Position numbers and translations under genes: made by a program. 64,000 nt of DNA, from contig NZ_PJCH01000011.1 of NCBI RefSeq assembly GCF_002943565.1, forward strand, positions 62,001 through 126,000. Reading direction: 5' to 3'. The stretch is from Hyphococcus luteus. Its GTDB lineage: Bacteria > Pseudomonadota > Alphaproteobacteria > Caulobacterales > Parvularculaceae. The notes under the pieces were generated by a model. It ran no database searches and was not told the DNA's origin. It saw only the letters and a list, made by a program, of their open reading frames with translations. Shown piece after piece: positions 19,358 through 27,972 of the stretch; within the stretch, counting starts at the first letter, position 1, and the number at the start of each line of letters is the position of its first letter.

Positions 19358-19684
19358 CTAACCGGAAAATCGCGCAACGATTATCGTCACGATAAAGAGG
19401 ATCAGCACGGCCAAAAAGAATCCGCCGGAAAGCCAGAGCGGCGTGCGCGCGGCGTGTTTGGTGAGATCGCCGAAGCTCGCCCTGCGCCCCGTCACATAGC
19501 CGATAACCGCAGGGGCCAGCGCCAAAAGCTCCCAGCGGAAGAACGCCATCACCCGGTTCAGCCCGCGGGTGAAACCGCTGTCCGCCGGCTCAAGCATTAA
19601 ATAAGAGATCACGCCCTGCAGCGCGAAGATCACCCATAAGGCGGCGCAGACCCATATGACGAAAAAGGCGGCCCGGCGCATCAT
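19358..19684 (-). CDS. small membrane protein downstream of gabT
   Basis: The 108-residue protein has three predicted membrane helices, at about residues 5-27, 50-65 and 85-105, and a basic loop at about 66-80 (TGRRASFGDLTKHAART). It starts 1 nt after the aminotransferase stop, so it is probably cotranscribed and perhaps coupled. No known domain is recognised. Its opposite neighbour is the convergent methyltransferase gene, 14 nt away. Confidence 0.6.
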   Translation of the reverse strand: MMRRAAFFVIWVCAALWVIFALQGVISYLMLEPADSGFTRGLNRVMAFFRWELLALAPAVIGYVTGRRASFGDLTKHAARTPLWLSGGFFLAVLILFIVTIIVARFSG

Positions 19685-19685
19685 T

Positions 19686-20999
19686 TTACTGCGCCTTCAG
19701 CGCCGCCTCAGCCGCGTCTGCGAAGATGTCGAGCCCCTCGTTCAGCATTTCGTCGGAAATGACAAGCGGCACAAGCGAGCGCAAGCACTGCGCATAGGCG
19801 CCGGCGGTCGTCATGATAAGCCCGCGCTGACGCGCTTCGGCGAGAATGGCGCCCGCAAGCTCGCCATTGGGTTTCGACGCGTCGCCGTCTTTGACGAATT
19901 CGAGCGCGCACATGCCGCCGACCCGGCGCACATCGCCGATGAGGCCCTTGCCGACCGACTCTGCAAGCTCGCGCCAGCGTTTTTCGGTTTGCGCGCCGAT
20001 TTCTTCCGCGCGCGTCAACAGGCTTTCTTCCTCGATAATGTCGAAGACCGCGAGCGCGGCGGCGCAGGCGACCGGGTTGCCGCCATAGGTCGAGCCCATG
20101 GAGCCCGGCACCACCTTGTCCATGAGCTCCGCCTTGCCGACAAGCGCCGACAAGGGGAGCCCGGCGGCGATCGACTTGGCGACGCACAGGAAGTCCGGCT
20201 CGACGCCCGCATGTTCGAAAGCGAAATATTTGCCCGTGCGGCCCATGCCCGACTGAATTTCATCGGCGATTAAAAGAATGCCGTTGTCGTCGCATTTCTT
20301 TCTGAGGCCTTCGAGGAATTCCTTCGGCGCCGGGTTGAAGCCGCCCTCGCCCTGCACCGGCTCGACGATCATCGCCGCGACTTCATTGGCGTTGATCATG
20401 GTCTTGAAGATGTGATCGACGCTGGCCAGCGCTTCGTCGACGGAAACGCCGTGATAGGCGTCCGGATATTCCGCATGGAAGATCGCCGGCACGTAAGGCC
20501 CGAACCCGACCTTGTAAGGTTTGGCTTTGCCGGTGAGCGTCGTCGCCAAAAGCGTGCGGCCGTGAAAAGCGCCGGAAAAGGCGATGACGCCCGGGCGGCC
20601 GCTGATCTGGCGCGCGAATTTGACGGAGTTCTCGACCGCTTCCGCGCCGGAGTTGAAGAGCGCGGTTTTCTTTTTCGTCGGACCGGGCGCCACGAGGTTC
20701 AGCTTTTCGCAGACCTCCACATAACTCTCATATTGCGCAATGCCGAAGGCCGTATGGATGAAGGTCTCCGTCTGCGTCTTCACCGCCTCGACGACTTTCG
20801 GGTGCGCGTGGCCGACATTCAAAACGCCGATGCCGCCGATGAAGTCGATATAACGTTTGCCCTCGACATCCCAGAGCTCGGCCCCCTTGGCGCGCGCCGC
20901 ATAGATCCCCGACTTCGACGGCAGGCCGACGGGGCAGGCCTCGTCGCGCCGGGATTTCAGGCTTTCATTGGTGGCAAACTCATTTCTTCCGTGGTCCAT
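19686..20999 (-). CDS. gabT: class III aminotransferase, 4-aminobutyrate transaminase type
   Basis: The predicted protein has 437 residues. PLP-enzyme landmarks are FNSGAEAVENSVKFAR, VEPVQGEGGFNPAP, LLIADEIQSGMGRTGK and the Schiff-base Lys in CVAKSIAAGLPLS, with STYGGNPVACAAA after it. This set is typical of GabT-like enzymes, which convert 4-aminobutyrate and 2-oxoglutarate to succinate semialdehyde and glutamate; other omega-amino acids remain possible. I chose the ATG at 20999, with CCGGAG upstream; longer in-frame starts up to 21131 lack family residues. No succinate semialdehyde dehydrogenase gene is adjacent. A small membrane protein follows in the operon. Confidence 0.82.
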   Translation of the reverse strand: MDHGRNEFATNESLKSRRDEACPVGLPSKSGIYAARAKGAELWDVEGKRYIDFIGGIGVLNVGHAHPKVVEAVKTQTETFIHTAFGIAQYESYVEVCEKLNLVAPGPTKKKTALFNSGAEAVENSVKFARQISGRPGVIAFSGAFHGRTLLATTLTGKAKPYKVGFGPYVPAIFHAEYPDAYHGVSVDEALASVDHIFKTMINANEVAAMIVEPVQGEGGFNPAPKEFLEGLRKKCDDNGILLIADEIQSGMGRTGKYFAFEHAGVEPDFLCVAKSIAAGLPLSALVGKAELMDKVVPGSMGSTYGGNPVACAAALAVFDIIEEESLLTRAEEIGAQTEKRWRELAESVGKGLIGDVRRVGGMCALEFVKDGDASKPNGELAGAILAEARQRGLIMTTAGAYAQCLRSLVPLVISDEMLNEGLDIFADAAEAALKAQ

Positions 21000-21110
21000 T
21001 TGGAGGCTCCGGTTGTGGGACGTTTTCATGGGCTCTAGCACGTTAAAATATAAAGTGAAGAGGCTGCGCCCGGCTCTTTTCCTTCCTTCGAAAAAGTTTA
21101 GGAGGCGCCC

Positions 21111-21240
21111 ATGTTCGCGACATGCTTCCATGAGTTGAAATCTGCCGGTCCGCCCGTCTCCTTGCGGGAATAGCTGACATTGATGGAGGCTATGGACGCT
21201 GGCTCCGGGCGAGGGTTTCTATTATCTCTCCCGGGCGCGT
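21111..21240 (+). pseudogene. decayed 5' fragment of a CoxE-like vWA gene
   Basis: This stretch aligns by eye with the first 130-150 nt of the intact vWA gene at 23307. Both start ATGTTC, share LKSAG.PVSLRE and LTLMEAMDA when translated, and later share a block reading FYYLSRA in the intact copy. My count of the first 89 nt gives about four matching bases in five, with many differences at third positions. The fragment carries an in-frame TAG where the intact gene has TAT (Tyr) and a deletion of about 15 nt that breaks the frame. A strong AGGAGG at 21100-21105 still precedes its ATG. It ends at about 21240, next to the stop of the orphan metalloprotease-like gene. Confidence 0.85.
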
Positions 21241-21259
21241 GGCCCTGCCGCTCGGTCCT

Positions 21260-23173
21260 TCACTGTTTGACCAAAACCGCCTGATCGCTCCGGTCCGGGT
21301 CCCGAACCCTCGTTGAAGTCAAGGTCATGCCTGAAGCCTCGCACGCCATCGTCCAGTCGCCGCCGCCGCCGACATAGGAGGCCGCGCCAAAACCTTCATT
21401 TTCGGCTTTGATGCGTTTGGGCTCATAGTCCGGCCCGGAAGTCACAAAGCCGTCAATAAGCAGGCCTTCGATATCTATCTTCAAAACGCCGTCTTCAATC
21501 CTCCATCGGCCATAAGGGCGGTACTTATAGTAGCGGATGGTTGTATCGCCGCCCCGGATCGTATGCGGATCATCGATCGTAAATGTTCCCCCTGCCTGTA
21601 TCGTTACAATTGGACCATCCTGATCGTAGACGGTTTCGACATCGCCTTCCAGTTCATCGAATATCGCGGGGATCGCGCCCCGGAAGCGAAATCTGTCCTT
21701 TGCGTTGGCGGCGCGAAGCTTTCGTTCCGTCGCAAGGAAGTCATCCATCTGGTCGGGCGGGACCATGCCCCTGGCGGCGTCCAGCGCTTCGAGCGCTCCG
21801 GACAGCGGGTCTTCCGCCTCCTCGTCCGGCGTCGGCTGCTCCATCCAGGCGCCGATCTGGCAAGCGCAATTCGTTGCGCCGCTGGCCCCCATCGATAATC
21901 TTGCGTTAAGGTTTTCACCAGAAGGCATGATCGCCGCAACTTTGATTGGCGGCGCCGGCATATCGATCTCCGCCGCTCCGCTGACGCGGCGCCAGTCCTC
22001 ATCGTCGCGTCCGCGGATTGCAAATTGGGCGTCGCCGGCGTCGATCTGCAGTTTCGGAACGCCGCCTCTGGGAAGGGAAATTTCACGCAACTGAACGGAC
22101 AGGGGCGGGCCTTCAATGACGGCGTCGCACGCCTTTGTCAGCGCCAATGGCTCCGCTTCCGCCTGTGCCGGCAAGGGCCGACCGTCCGGCATGGTGATGG
22201 TTTGATCCGCCTGGGCGATCGCCCAGTCCAGCCAGCGCTCGGGCGGCAATATTTCTGCGGCTCTTTCGGGACGGGTCAGATACTCATCGCCGCCGAGACC
22301 GACGGAGAAGACCCAGTCCGCATTGAACGCCTGTTCTCCCCAGAAAAAGAAAGGCTGCGCATCGTAGGAATGCTGGGTCAGCGAGCATGATTTCTGCCGC
22401 ATGAAAAACTCTTCGATCCATCGATCGCGTTCGGTCGTCCCTTCGACAACCTTGTGAGCGAGCCATTCCGCCGATCCCTCGACCCACCAGTGGAGCTCGT
22501 TCTCGCGGCGTGTGTAGAAGCCGCTTTGCATGGCGTGCATCCATTCATGGGCAAGAACGAAGCGGCGCTCGCGGTCGTTCTCAATTCGATCGGGGAAGAC
22601 AACGATAAGGCAGAGCCCCTCGGGCAAATCCCTTAACTCATCCGCCCAGTCCGAGTCGGCCTCGCCCTCCAGCTCTGAAACAAAATGCTTGGCGAGTTCG
22701 ACTTTTTCATCCTCTTCATCTCCGCTTTCCTCGGCGGCGTCACCTTCCGCGCCCGGGCTTGCACAATCGGTAAAGGCCATGGTGGAGCCGAAGATGTCCA
22801 GCCGGGTTTCGATCAAAAGGACGGGGCGGCTGGGCGGTCTTGTAAAATAGGATTGCATTTCTTCCAGCCGCGGCTTCAGCGACCCCAGCAGCGAGAGCAA
22901 CCTGTCCGGACGATGCTCGGCGCTGCGCCGCCGCAATCTCCAAACATGCTGCCCGCCCACAGACAACTCTGTTTCGTAAACGTGTCCTATTGCGTAGATT
23001 TCGTCCAGCAACGCTTCATAGTCTTCGCCATCGTCAGGCTCCGGCCTTGTCGGACATGCGCCTTCAACGGGCGCCGCAATCGCCAGGCTCACAAGTCCCG
23101 CGAGCGCCGTCAGGCGAGGCCGTCTCCGGCGTCTGGCGGGTCGGCCCCTTCTGCTAAGCGCGCCGTTTCGCAT
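21260..23173 (-). CDS. orphan secreted zinc-metalloprotease-like protein (HExxH)
   Basis: The predicted protein has 637 residues. A very basic N-terminus (RRRRRPR) leads into a signal peptide ending near APVEGA. The motif HEWMH is at about 209-213 and EGSAEWLA follows at about 232-239, the spacing and pattern of gluzincin/Peptidase_MA-type zinc proteases. Before it lies an acidic low-complexity stretch (EESGDEEDEKVE). The C-terminal half has no domain I can name. I chose the ATG at 23173 with GGGAG upstream. It lies between the vWA relic and the intact vWA gene, on the opposite strand, which suggests insertion. Substrate unknown. Confidence 0.7.
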   Translation of the reverse strand: MRNGALSRRGRPARRRRRPRLTALAGLVSLAIAAPVEGACPTRPEPDDGEDYEALLDEIYAIGHVYETELSVGGQHVWRLRRRSAEHRPDRLLSLLGSLKPRLEEMQSYFTRPPSRPVLLIETRLDIFGSTMAFTDCASPGAEGDAAEESGDEEDEKVELAKHFVSELEGEADSDWADELRDLPEGLCLIVVFPDRIENDRERRFVLAHEWMHAMQSGFYTRRENELHWWVEGSAEWLAHKVVEGTTERDRWIEEFFMRQKSCSLTQHSYDAQPFFFWGEQAFNADWVFSVGLGGDEYLTRPERAAEILPPERWLDWAIAQADQTITMPDGRPLPAQAEAEPLALTKACDAVIEGPPLSVQLREISLPRGGVPKLQIDAGDAQFAIRGRDDEDWRRVSGAAEIDMPAPPIKVAAIMPSGENLNARLSMGASGATNCACQIGAWMEQPTPDEEAEDPLSGALEALDAARGMVPPDQMDDFLATERKLRAANAKDRFRFRGAIPAIFDELEGDVETVYDQDGPIVTIQAGGTFTIDDPHTIRGGDTTIRYYKYRPYGRWRIEDGVLKIDIEGLLIDGFVTSGPDYEPKRIKAENEGFGAASYVGGGGDWTMACEASGMTLTSTRVRDPDRSDQAVLVKQ

Positions 23174-23306
23174 TGCCGTTCTCCCATCCTCAATGCGCCG
23201 CAATCATAGGACACCCCATGTCTGAAACCAAATTCCTTGCGATTGGCGCGACGGCAGGCTGTATCTTGGACTTTCGCCGGGCGCGATGCGCGTTAGAATG
23301 GCTCTC

Positions 23307-24482
23307 ATGTTCACAAAGTTCTTTCACGAGCTGAAATCAGCCGGCCTGCCCGTCTCTTTGCGGGAATATCTCACCTTGATGGAGGCGATGGACGCCGATC
23401 TGGCGGGCCGCCGGGTCGAGGATTTCTATTACCTCTCCCGGGCGGCGCTGGTTAAGGACGAACGCAATCTCGACAAGTTCGACAAGGTGTTCGGCCATGT
23501 CTTTTCAGGGCTCGAAACCGTCGGCGAGGAGATCGCGGCGGACATCCCGGAAGACTGGCTGAAGCTGATGACCGAGCGTTATTTCACCGAAGAGGAAAAG
23601 CGCGAGATCGAGGCGCTGGGCGGCTGGGACAAGCTGATGGAGACGCTGAAAGAGCGGATCGAGGAACAACAAAAGCGCCACCAAGGCGGCAATAAGTGGA
23701 TCGGCACGGGCGGGACCTCGCCTTTCGGCTCCGGCGGCTACAACCCCGAAGGCGTGCGCATCGGCAATGAGGGCAAGCGCCAGGGCCGCGCCGTCAAGGT
23801 CTGGGAAAAGCGCGACTATAAAAATCTCGACGACAGCGTCGAACTCGGCACCCGCAACATCAAGATGGCGCTCAGGAAGCTTCGCCGCTTCGCCCGGGAA
23901 GGCGTGCCGGAGGAATTCGATCTCGACAACACCATCGATGCGACGGCGCGCGCGGGCTATCTCGACATCAAGATGCGCCCCGAGCGGCGCAATACGATCA
24001 AGGTGCTGCTCTTTTTCGACGTGGGCGGATCAATGGACCCGTTCATAAAAGTCTGCGAGGAGTTGTTCTCCGCCGCCCGCGCCGAATTCAAGCACATGGA
24101 GTATTTCTACTTCCACAACTGTCTTTACGATTATGTGTGGAAGGACAATCGCCGCCGCTGGACAGAGAAAATTCCGACATGGGACGTGCTGCACAAATAT
24201 CCGCATGATTATAAGGTGATCTTTGTCGGCGACGCCTCCATGTCGCCTTACGAGATCACCGTGCCCGGCGGGGCCGTCGAATATTTCAATGAAGAACCGG
24301 GCGCGGTCTGGTTGAAACGCGTCACCGACATTTACGAGCGCATCGTCTGGCTCAATCCGGTGCGCGAGGAAAGCTGGAATTACGTTCCTTCAACGCAATT
24401 GCTGCGTGAGCTTCTGGGCGAACGGATGTATCCTCTGACGCTCGGCGGCCTTGAAAAGGCCATGACCGAGCTGAAGCGCTGA
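23307..24482 (+). CDS. CoxE-like vWA domain protein (COG3552 type)
   Basis: The predicted protein has 391 residues. The N-terminal half is helical, with a Gly-rich linker near the middle (GGTSPFGSGGYNPEG). The C-terminal vWA-like domain has VLLFFDVGGSMDPF, where the MIDAS Thr/Ser pattern is DVGGSM, and later VIFVGDASMSP. Relatives work with MoxR-type AAA ATPases in metal-cofactor insertion or complex assembly; no MoxR gene lies beside it here. I start it at 23307 (MFTKFFHE) because that ATG is conserved in the relic at 21111; upstream ATGs at 23286 and 23298 are alternatives. Its own ribosome binding site is weak, unlike the relic's. Confidence 0.85.
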   Translation: MFTKFFHELKSAGLPVSLREYLTLMEAMDADLAGRRVEDFYYLSRAALVKDERNLDKFDKVFGHVFSGLETVGEEIAADIPEDWLKLMTERYFTEEEKREIEALGGWDKLMETLKERIEEQQKRHQGGNKWIGTGGTSPFGSGGYNPEGVRIGNEGKRQGRAVKVWEKRDYKNLDDSVELGTRNIKMALRKLRRFAREGVPEEFDLDNTIDATARAGYLDIKMRPERRNTIKVLLFFDVGGSMDPFIKVCEELFSAARAEFKHMEYFYFHNCLYDYVWKDNRRRWTEKIPTWDVLHKYPHDYKVIFVGDASMSPYEITVPGGAVEYFNEEPGAVWLKRVTDIYERIVWLNPVREESWNYVPSTQLLRELLGERMYPLTLGGLEKAMTELKR

Positions 24483-24498
24483 AACAGCGACGGTGCGT

Positions 24499-24849
24499 TT
24501 AACCCGCCTCCGCCATGCGCAGACTGTTGGCTTCTTCAGCCGCCGCGCGCGCCAGATGACGCAGGGAAACGAGGGCGGTCGCCCGCGCCTCCTGCTTGGC
24601 CGGGGCCGGGCCGACCATTTTTTCGGCTTCCTCGCACAGCTTTCCGAGATTCCAGGCGCCGACGCCGCGCGCCGCCCCTTTCAGCGTATGGGCCGTGTTT
24701 TTCCAGCCTTCGTCGGGCTGGAAGACGTCGAATTGCTGGATCAGATTGTCCACCTGCTCGGTGAAAATCTCCAGAATCTCGTCGCGCAGCGCATCGTCCC
24801 CCGCCACGTATTTTTCGAGATGGTCAAAATCAATTACTTTATCGGGCAT
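24499..24849 (-). CDS. Hpt domain histidine phosphotransfer protein
   Basis: A single four-helix Hpt domain makes up most of this 116-residue protein. The phosphorylated His is expected at residue 54 in the motif AHTLKGAARGVGA, followed by a helix with LCEEAEKM. Such proteins carry phosphate between a hybrid kinase receiver and a response regulator; no kinase or regulator gene is nearby, so it may serve an orphan relay such as a ChpT- or ShpA-like one, which is speculation. It converges with the vWA gene 16 nt away. Confidence 0.85.
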   Translation of the reverse strand: MPDKVIDFDHLEKYVAGDDALRDEILEIFTEQVDNLIQQFDVFQPDEGWKNTAHTLKGAARGVGAWNLGKLCEEAEKMVGPAPAKQEARATALVSLRHLARAAAEEANSLRMAEAG

Positions 24850-24950
24850 AGCTAAACTCGCTGTTCCATCCCCCTATTTGAGGTCAAAATAAGGAACAAA
24901 AGCTACAAAGCTTTTAAAATTTTATCCGTCAATATGAACAGGGCGTTAAA

Positions 24951-24990
24951 GAAAAACGCCGCCCGGAGCGCATAACCCCGGGCCGCGTTT
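24951..24990 (-). terminator. intrinsic terminator of the acidic anchored-protein gene
   Basis: AAACGC-C-GCCCGG at 24954-24966 pairs with CCGGGC-C-GCGTTT at 24978-24990, giving a 12 bp stem with one C-C mismatch and an 11 nt loop. Read on the minus strand it is followed by GTTTTTCTTT, and it lies 34 nt after the stop of the gene at 25025. Confidence 0.75.
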
Positions 24991-25024
24991 CATTTCGGCA
25001 CAAAATTTAAGAGTCTTCAGAGCC

Positions 25025-25510
25025 TTACTGGTTCGGATCTTCCTCGCTCGCCTCATCCGCCGTCTCTTCGGCTTCATCAGCGGCGTCCTCGGCAGACTCT
25101 TTCATATCATCGGCGGCCTCATCCATTTTATCGGCCGCTTCGTTCATGGTCTCTTCGGCCTCATCCGCCATATCGCCGGCGGCGTCCATGGCGTCTTCCG
25201 CGGCTTCTTCGGTCGCGTTCATGGCCTCGGCGCCCATTTCCTCGGCGTCGTCCATCATGTCGCCGGCGGTTTCGCCAGCCTCGTCCATGGCGTCATCCGT
25301 CGCTTCGGCGGCGTCGTCCATCGCCTCGCCCGTCTCATCAGCAGCGCCGTCAAGCATATCGCCGGCGGCATCGGCTGCATCGGTGACCGTATCCTCGACG
25401 GCCTCGACTGCTTCCGTCACAGCGCTGTCTTCGTCCCCTCCACCCATGAGCCTGGTGAGGCCGATGATGACCGCCAGCGCGACGGCGATAACCAGAATAA
25501 TTCTTAGCAT
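25025..25510 (-). CDS. membrane-anchored, acidic Ala/Asp/Glu/Met-rich repetitive protein
   Basis: The predicted protein has 161 residues. One N-terminal membrane helix (about residues 2-19, LRIILVIAVALAVIIG) is followed by about 130 residues made nearly only of Ala, Asp, Glu, Met, Thr and Gly, in short repeats such as DAMDEAGETAGDMMDDAEE. Hydrophobic Ala/Met every three to four positions suggests one long amphipathic helix, like LEA- or apolipoprotein-type repeats. The net charge is strongly negative. I chose the ATG at 25510, with GGAAGGGG upstream. It ends at a clear terminator. Function is unknown; a periplasmic spacer, metal buffer or stress protein are guesses. Confidence 0.65.
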   Translation of the reverse strand: MLRIILVIAVALAVIIGLTRLMGGGDEDSAVTEAVEAVEDTVTDAADAAGDMLDGAADETGEAMDDAAEATDDAMDEAGETAGDMMDDAEEMGAEAMNATEEAAEDAMDAAGDMADEAEETMNEAADKMDEAADDMKESAEDAADEAEETADEASEEDPNQ

Positions 25511-25803
25511 GACAAACCCCTTCCTTTGCGTACCCTCTTCGCCCGATGTGATGTCGCAGTTATTATCGCTGCGCACCCCGTTTACAGCCTGTTGCAAGGC
25601 TTTCTTCTACGCAACCTCGGCATTTTATCCCCAATCGGATAGCCCGTAAATGGCCGAAGGCACGCCCGCGCCTCTTTACAATTACAGATTTGACAATGTT
25701 TTCGGGCGCTTGGAGATTGAGCCGGAAGATTGATATCAGCGCGCGTCCGGCCTAAAGAGCGCGCTTTGCGAAGGAAGCGCGCAAAAGGGGGCCACGAGAG
25801 AGC
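25511..25803. other. divergent intergenic region upstream of the HerA-like gene
   Basis: The region separates two diverging genes. It contains a perfect 8 bp inverted repeat, GCGCGCTT at 25759-25766 and AAGCGCGC at 25775-25782, in the leader of the HerA-like gene, 21 nt before its ATG. It also holds a plus-strand 27-codon ORF at 25650-25733 (MAEGTPAPLYNYRFDN and on to a TGA) whose residues look protein-like but which lacks a strong ribosome binding site. I do not call it a gene. Confidence 0.4.
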
Positions 25804-27267
25804 ATGACGCAAACATCCGTTTTTCTCGGAAAAAGCGACAAACCGGAGGCGCTCACCCTGAAATACGCCAACCGGCACGGGCTTATCTCCGGCGCGACGG
25901 GAACCGGGAAAACCGTCACTTTGCAGATCATCGCGGAAGGGCTGGCCGAAGCCGGCGTGCCGGTATTCGTGGCGGATGTGAAAGGCGATCTCGCCGGCCT
26001 CGCACGGCCCGTGGAAATGAAGGATTTTCTCACCAAACGCGCCGAAACGGTCGGTCTCGCCCCATACGAGCCGCGCGGTTTTCCGGTTTGCTTCTGGGAT
26101 CTCTTCGGCAAACAGGGCCACCCGATCCGCACCACCGTGTCGGAAATGGGGCCCCTCCTCCTGTCGCGCCTTCTCGATCTCAACGAAACCCAGGAAGGGG
26201 TTTTGACCCTCGCCTTCCGGCTCGCCGACGATGAAGGGCTGTTGCTTCTCGACCTGAAAGACCTTCGCGCGCTGCTTGTCGAGGTCGCCGACCGCGCCAA
26301 GGAGCTGTCGGCGGAATACGGCCATGTTTCGCGCGCCTCCGTCGGCGCCATCCAGCGGCGGCTTCTCGCGCTTGAAGAACAAGGCGCGGAGGAGTTTTTC
26401 GGCGAGCCGGCGCTCGACCTCATGGACTTTCTGCGCACCGGCGAAAACGGCGAAGGCGTCGTCAACATCCTCGCCGCCGACAAGCTGATGCAGACGCCGA
26501 AACTCTATGCGACATTTCTCCTCTGGCTGTTGTCGGAACTCTTCGAAGAACTGCCGGAAATCGGAGATCCTGAAAAGCCAAGGCTCGTCTTCTTTTTCGA
26601 CGAAGCGCATCTTCTTTTCGACGACGCCCCGGACGCGTTGATCGACAAGGTCGAACAGGTGGTGCGCCTCATTCGCTCCAAAGGCGTCGGCGTCTTTTTC
26701 GTCACCCAAAATCCGCTCGACGTGCCGGACAGCGTGTCGAGCCAGCTCGGCAACCGCGTGCAGCATGCCTTGCGCGCTTTCACGCCGCGCGAACAGCGGG
26801 TCGTCAAGGCGGCGGCGGAAACCTTCCGGCCCAATCCGGCTTTCAAAACGCTGGATGTGATTACCGAGCTCGGCATCGGCGAAGCGCTGGTCTCGACGCT
26901 CGAAAGCAAGGGCGCGCCCGGCGCCGTTCAGCGCACGCTGATCCGCCCGCCGGCCTCGCGCATGGGCCCCCTGACGAAAACCGAACGCAAAGACGTCCTG
27001 CGTTATTCGGACATGACGGACAAATATGACGAGCCCGTCGACAATGAATCCGCTTATGAAATTCTGAAAGAGAAGGCGGAAAGACGCGCCGAAGCCGAAG
27101 AGAAAGCCCGTCTTAAAGAAGCAAAGGAAAAGGCCGCCAGGAAAACGCCCCGCCGGCGCCGGCGTTCGAGCCGTCAAACGGTAAGCGAAGCGGCCTTCAA
27201 GACCGCCGCCCGCACGCTCGCGCGCGAACTGGTGCGCGGCCTCCTCGGCAGCCTGAAGCGTCGCTAG
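25804..27267 (+). CDS. HerA-like DUF853 family ATPase
   Basis: The 487-residue protein has a P-loop [11 protein letters not shown] at about residues 30-40, [14 protein letters not shown] soon after, and a Walker B-like [14 protein letters not shown] at about 260-273, then [14 protein letters not shown]. This is the DUF853/YjgR branch of HerA/FtsK-type ATPases. The C-terminus is highly basic (RRRRRSSR and LKRR), suggesting contact with nucleic acid. The cellular role of the family is poorly known; no nuclease partner such as NurA is adjacent. The CPBP protease gene follows after 3 nt, so the two are probably cotranscribed. Confidence 0.88.
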   Translation: MTQTSVFLGKSDKPEALTLKYANRHGLISGATGTGKTVTLQIIAEGLAEAGVPVFVADVKGDLAGLARPVEMKDFLTKRAETVGLAPYEPRGFPVCFWDLFGKQGHPIRTTVSEMGPLLLSRLLDLNETQEGVLTLAFRLADDEGLLLLDLKDLRALLVEVADRAKELSAEYGHVSRASVGAIQRRLLALEEQGAEEFFGEPALDLMDFLRTGENGEGVVNILAADKLMQTPKLYATFLLWLLSELFEELPEIGDPEKPRLVFFFDEAHLLFDDAPDALIDKVEQVVRLIRSKGVGVFFVTQNPLDVPDSVSSQLGNRVQHALRAFTPREQRVVKAAAETFRPNPAFKTLDVITELGIGEALVSTLESKGAPGAVQRTLIRPPASRMGPLTKTERKDVLRYSDMTDKYDEPVDNESAYEILKEKAERRAEAEEKARLKEAKEKAARKTPRRRRRSSRQTVSEAAFKTAARTLARELVRGLLGSLKRR

Positions 27268-27270
27268 ATC

Positions 27271-27873
27271 ATGGAAGACAACGAAACGCCCCAAACGCCT
27301 GAGCCGCGCGCGTTCCTGATGGTCATCCTCGGCACCATCGGGCTCGGCGTCGCCGCTTACGCCTTCAGCCTGGTTTTGGGCGTGCCTATGGCGCAGCGCA
27401 TCCGCCCGGACATCAACGATTTCGCCATCGGCGTCATCGCCACGCTGCCGCTCGCCGGTTTCCTCTGGTGGTTCTCCAATACGACGCTTGAACATTTCGC
27501 GTCCTTCCGCAAATCCCAGATCAAGTTCTTCTCGGAAATCGGTTTCGAGTTCACGCCGTCGCGCATCGCGCTGATGGCGGTCTGCGCCGGGATCAGCGAG
27601 GAGCTTTTGTTCCGCGGTCTTTTACAGACATGGATCGCCGGCTTCGCCCCGCTCGCCGTCGCCATCATCCTGTCGAATGTGGTTTTCGGCATGCTGCATA
27701 TGCGCACGATTTTATACGCTGTGATCGCCGGACTTGTCGGCGTTTATCTCGGCGTTCTGTTTGCGGTGACGGACAATCTTCTCGCGCCCATGGCGGCGCA
27801 TGCGCTTTATGACGCCGTTGCGCTTGAATATACGCGCCGGGCGGTCGTTAACTATCAATCCGGCGAAAACTGA
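27271..27873 (+). CDS. CPBP family intramembrane glutamic protease
   Basis: This 200-residue membrane protein has five to six helices. The catalytic motif EELLFRG is at about residues 110-116 (AGISEELLFRGLL), the second motif FGMLHM follows at about 144-149, and MAAHALYDAVAL is the third. These are the conserved parts of CAAX-protease/bacteriocin-processing (CPBP) proteins. Bacterial members process membrane proteins or give bacteriocin immunity; the substrate here is unknown. It sits 3 nt after the HerA-like gene. Confidence 0.87.
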   Translation: MEDNETPQTPEPRAFLMVILGTIGLGVAAYAFSLVLGVPMAQRIRPDINDFAIGVIATLPLAGFLWWFSNTTLEHFASFRKSQIKFFSEIGFEFTPSRIALMAVCAGISEELLFRGLLQTWIAGFAPLAVAIILSNVVFGMLHMRTILYAVIAGLVGVYLGVLFAVTDNLLAPMAAHALYDAVALEYTRRAVVNYQSGEN

Positions 27874-27972
27874 AACATTCCCCATACCGCTTGTTAATCC
27901 GGCGACGCGATAATTTCACAATAAACCTGATACTCTGGCCGCGCCATGACCGCCGCGACAAGGAGCGCGCCG

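Noticed and set aside
25025-25510. CRISPR-like or tandem repeat array
   Set aside because: The periodicity comes from a repetitive coding sequence with one open frame; there are no regular spacers.
25582-27495. 637-codon open frame on the minus strand
   Set aside because: It is antisense to the HerA-like ATPase, which has clear motifs; the frame is a compositional shadow.
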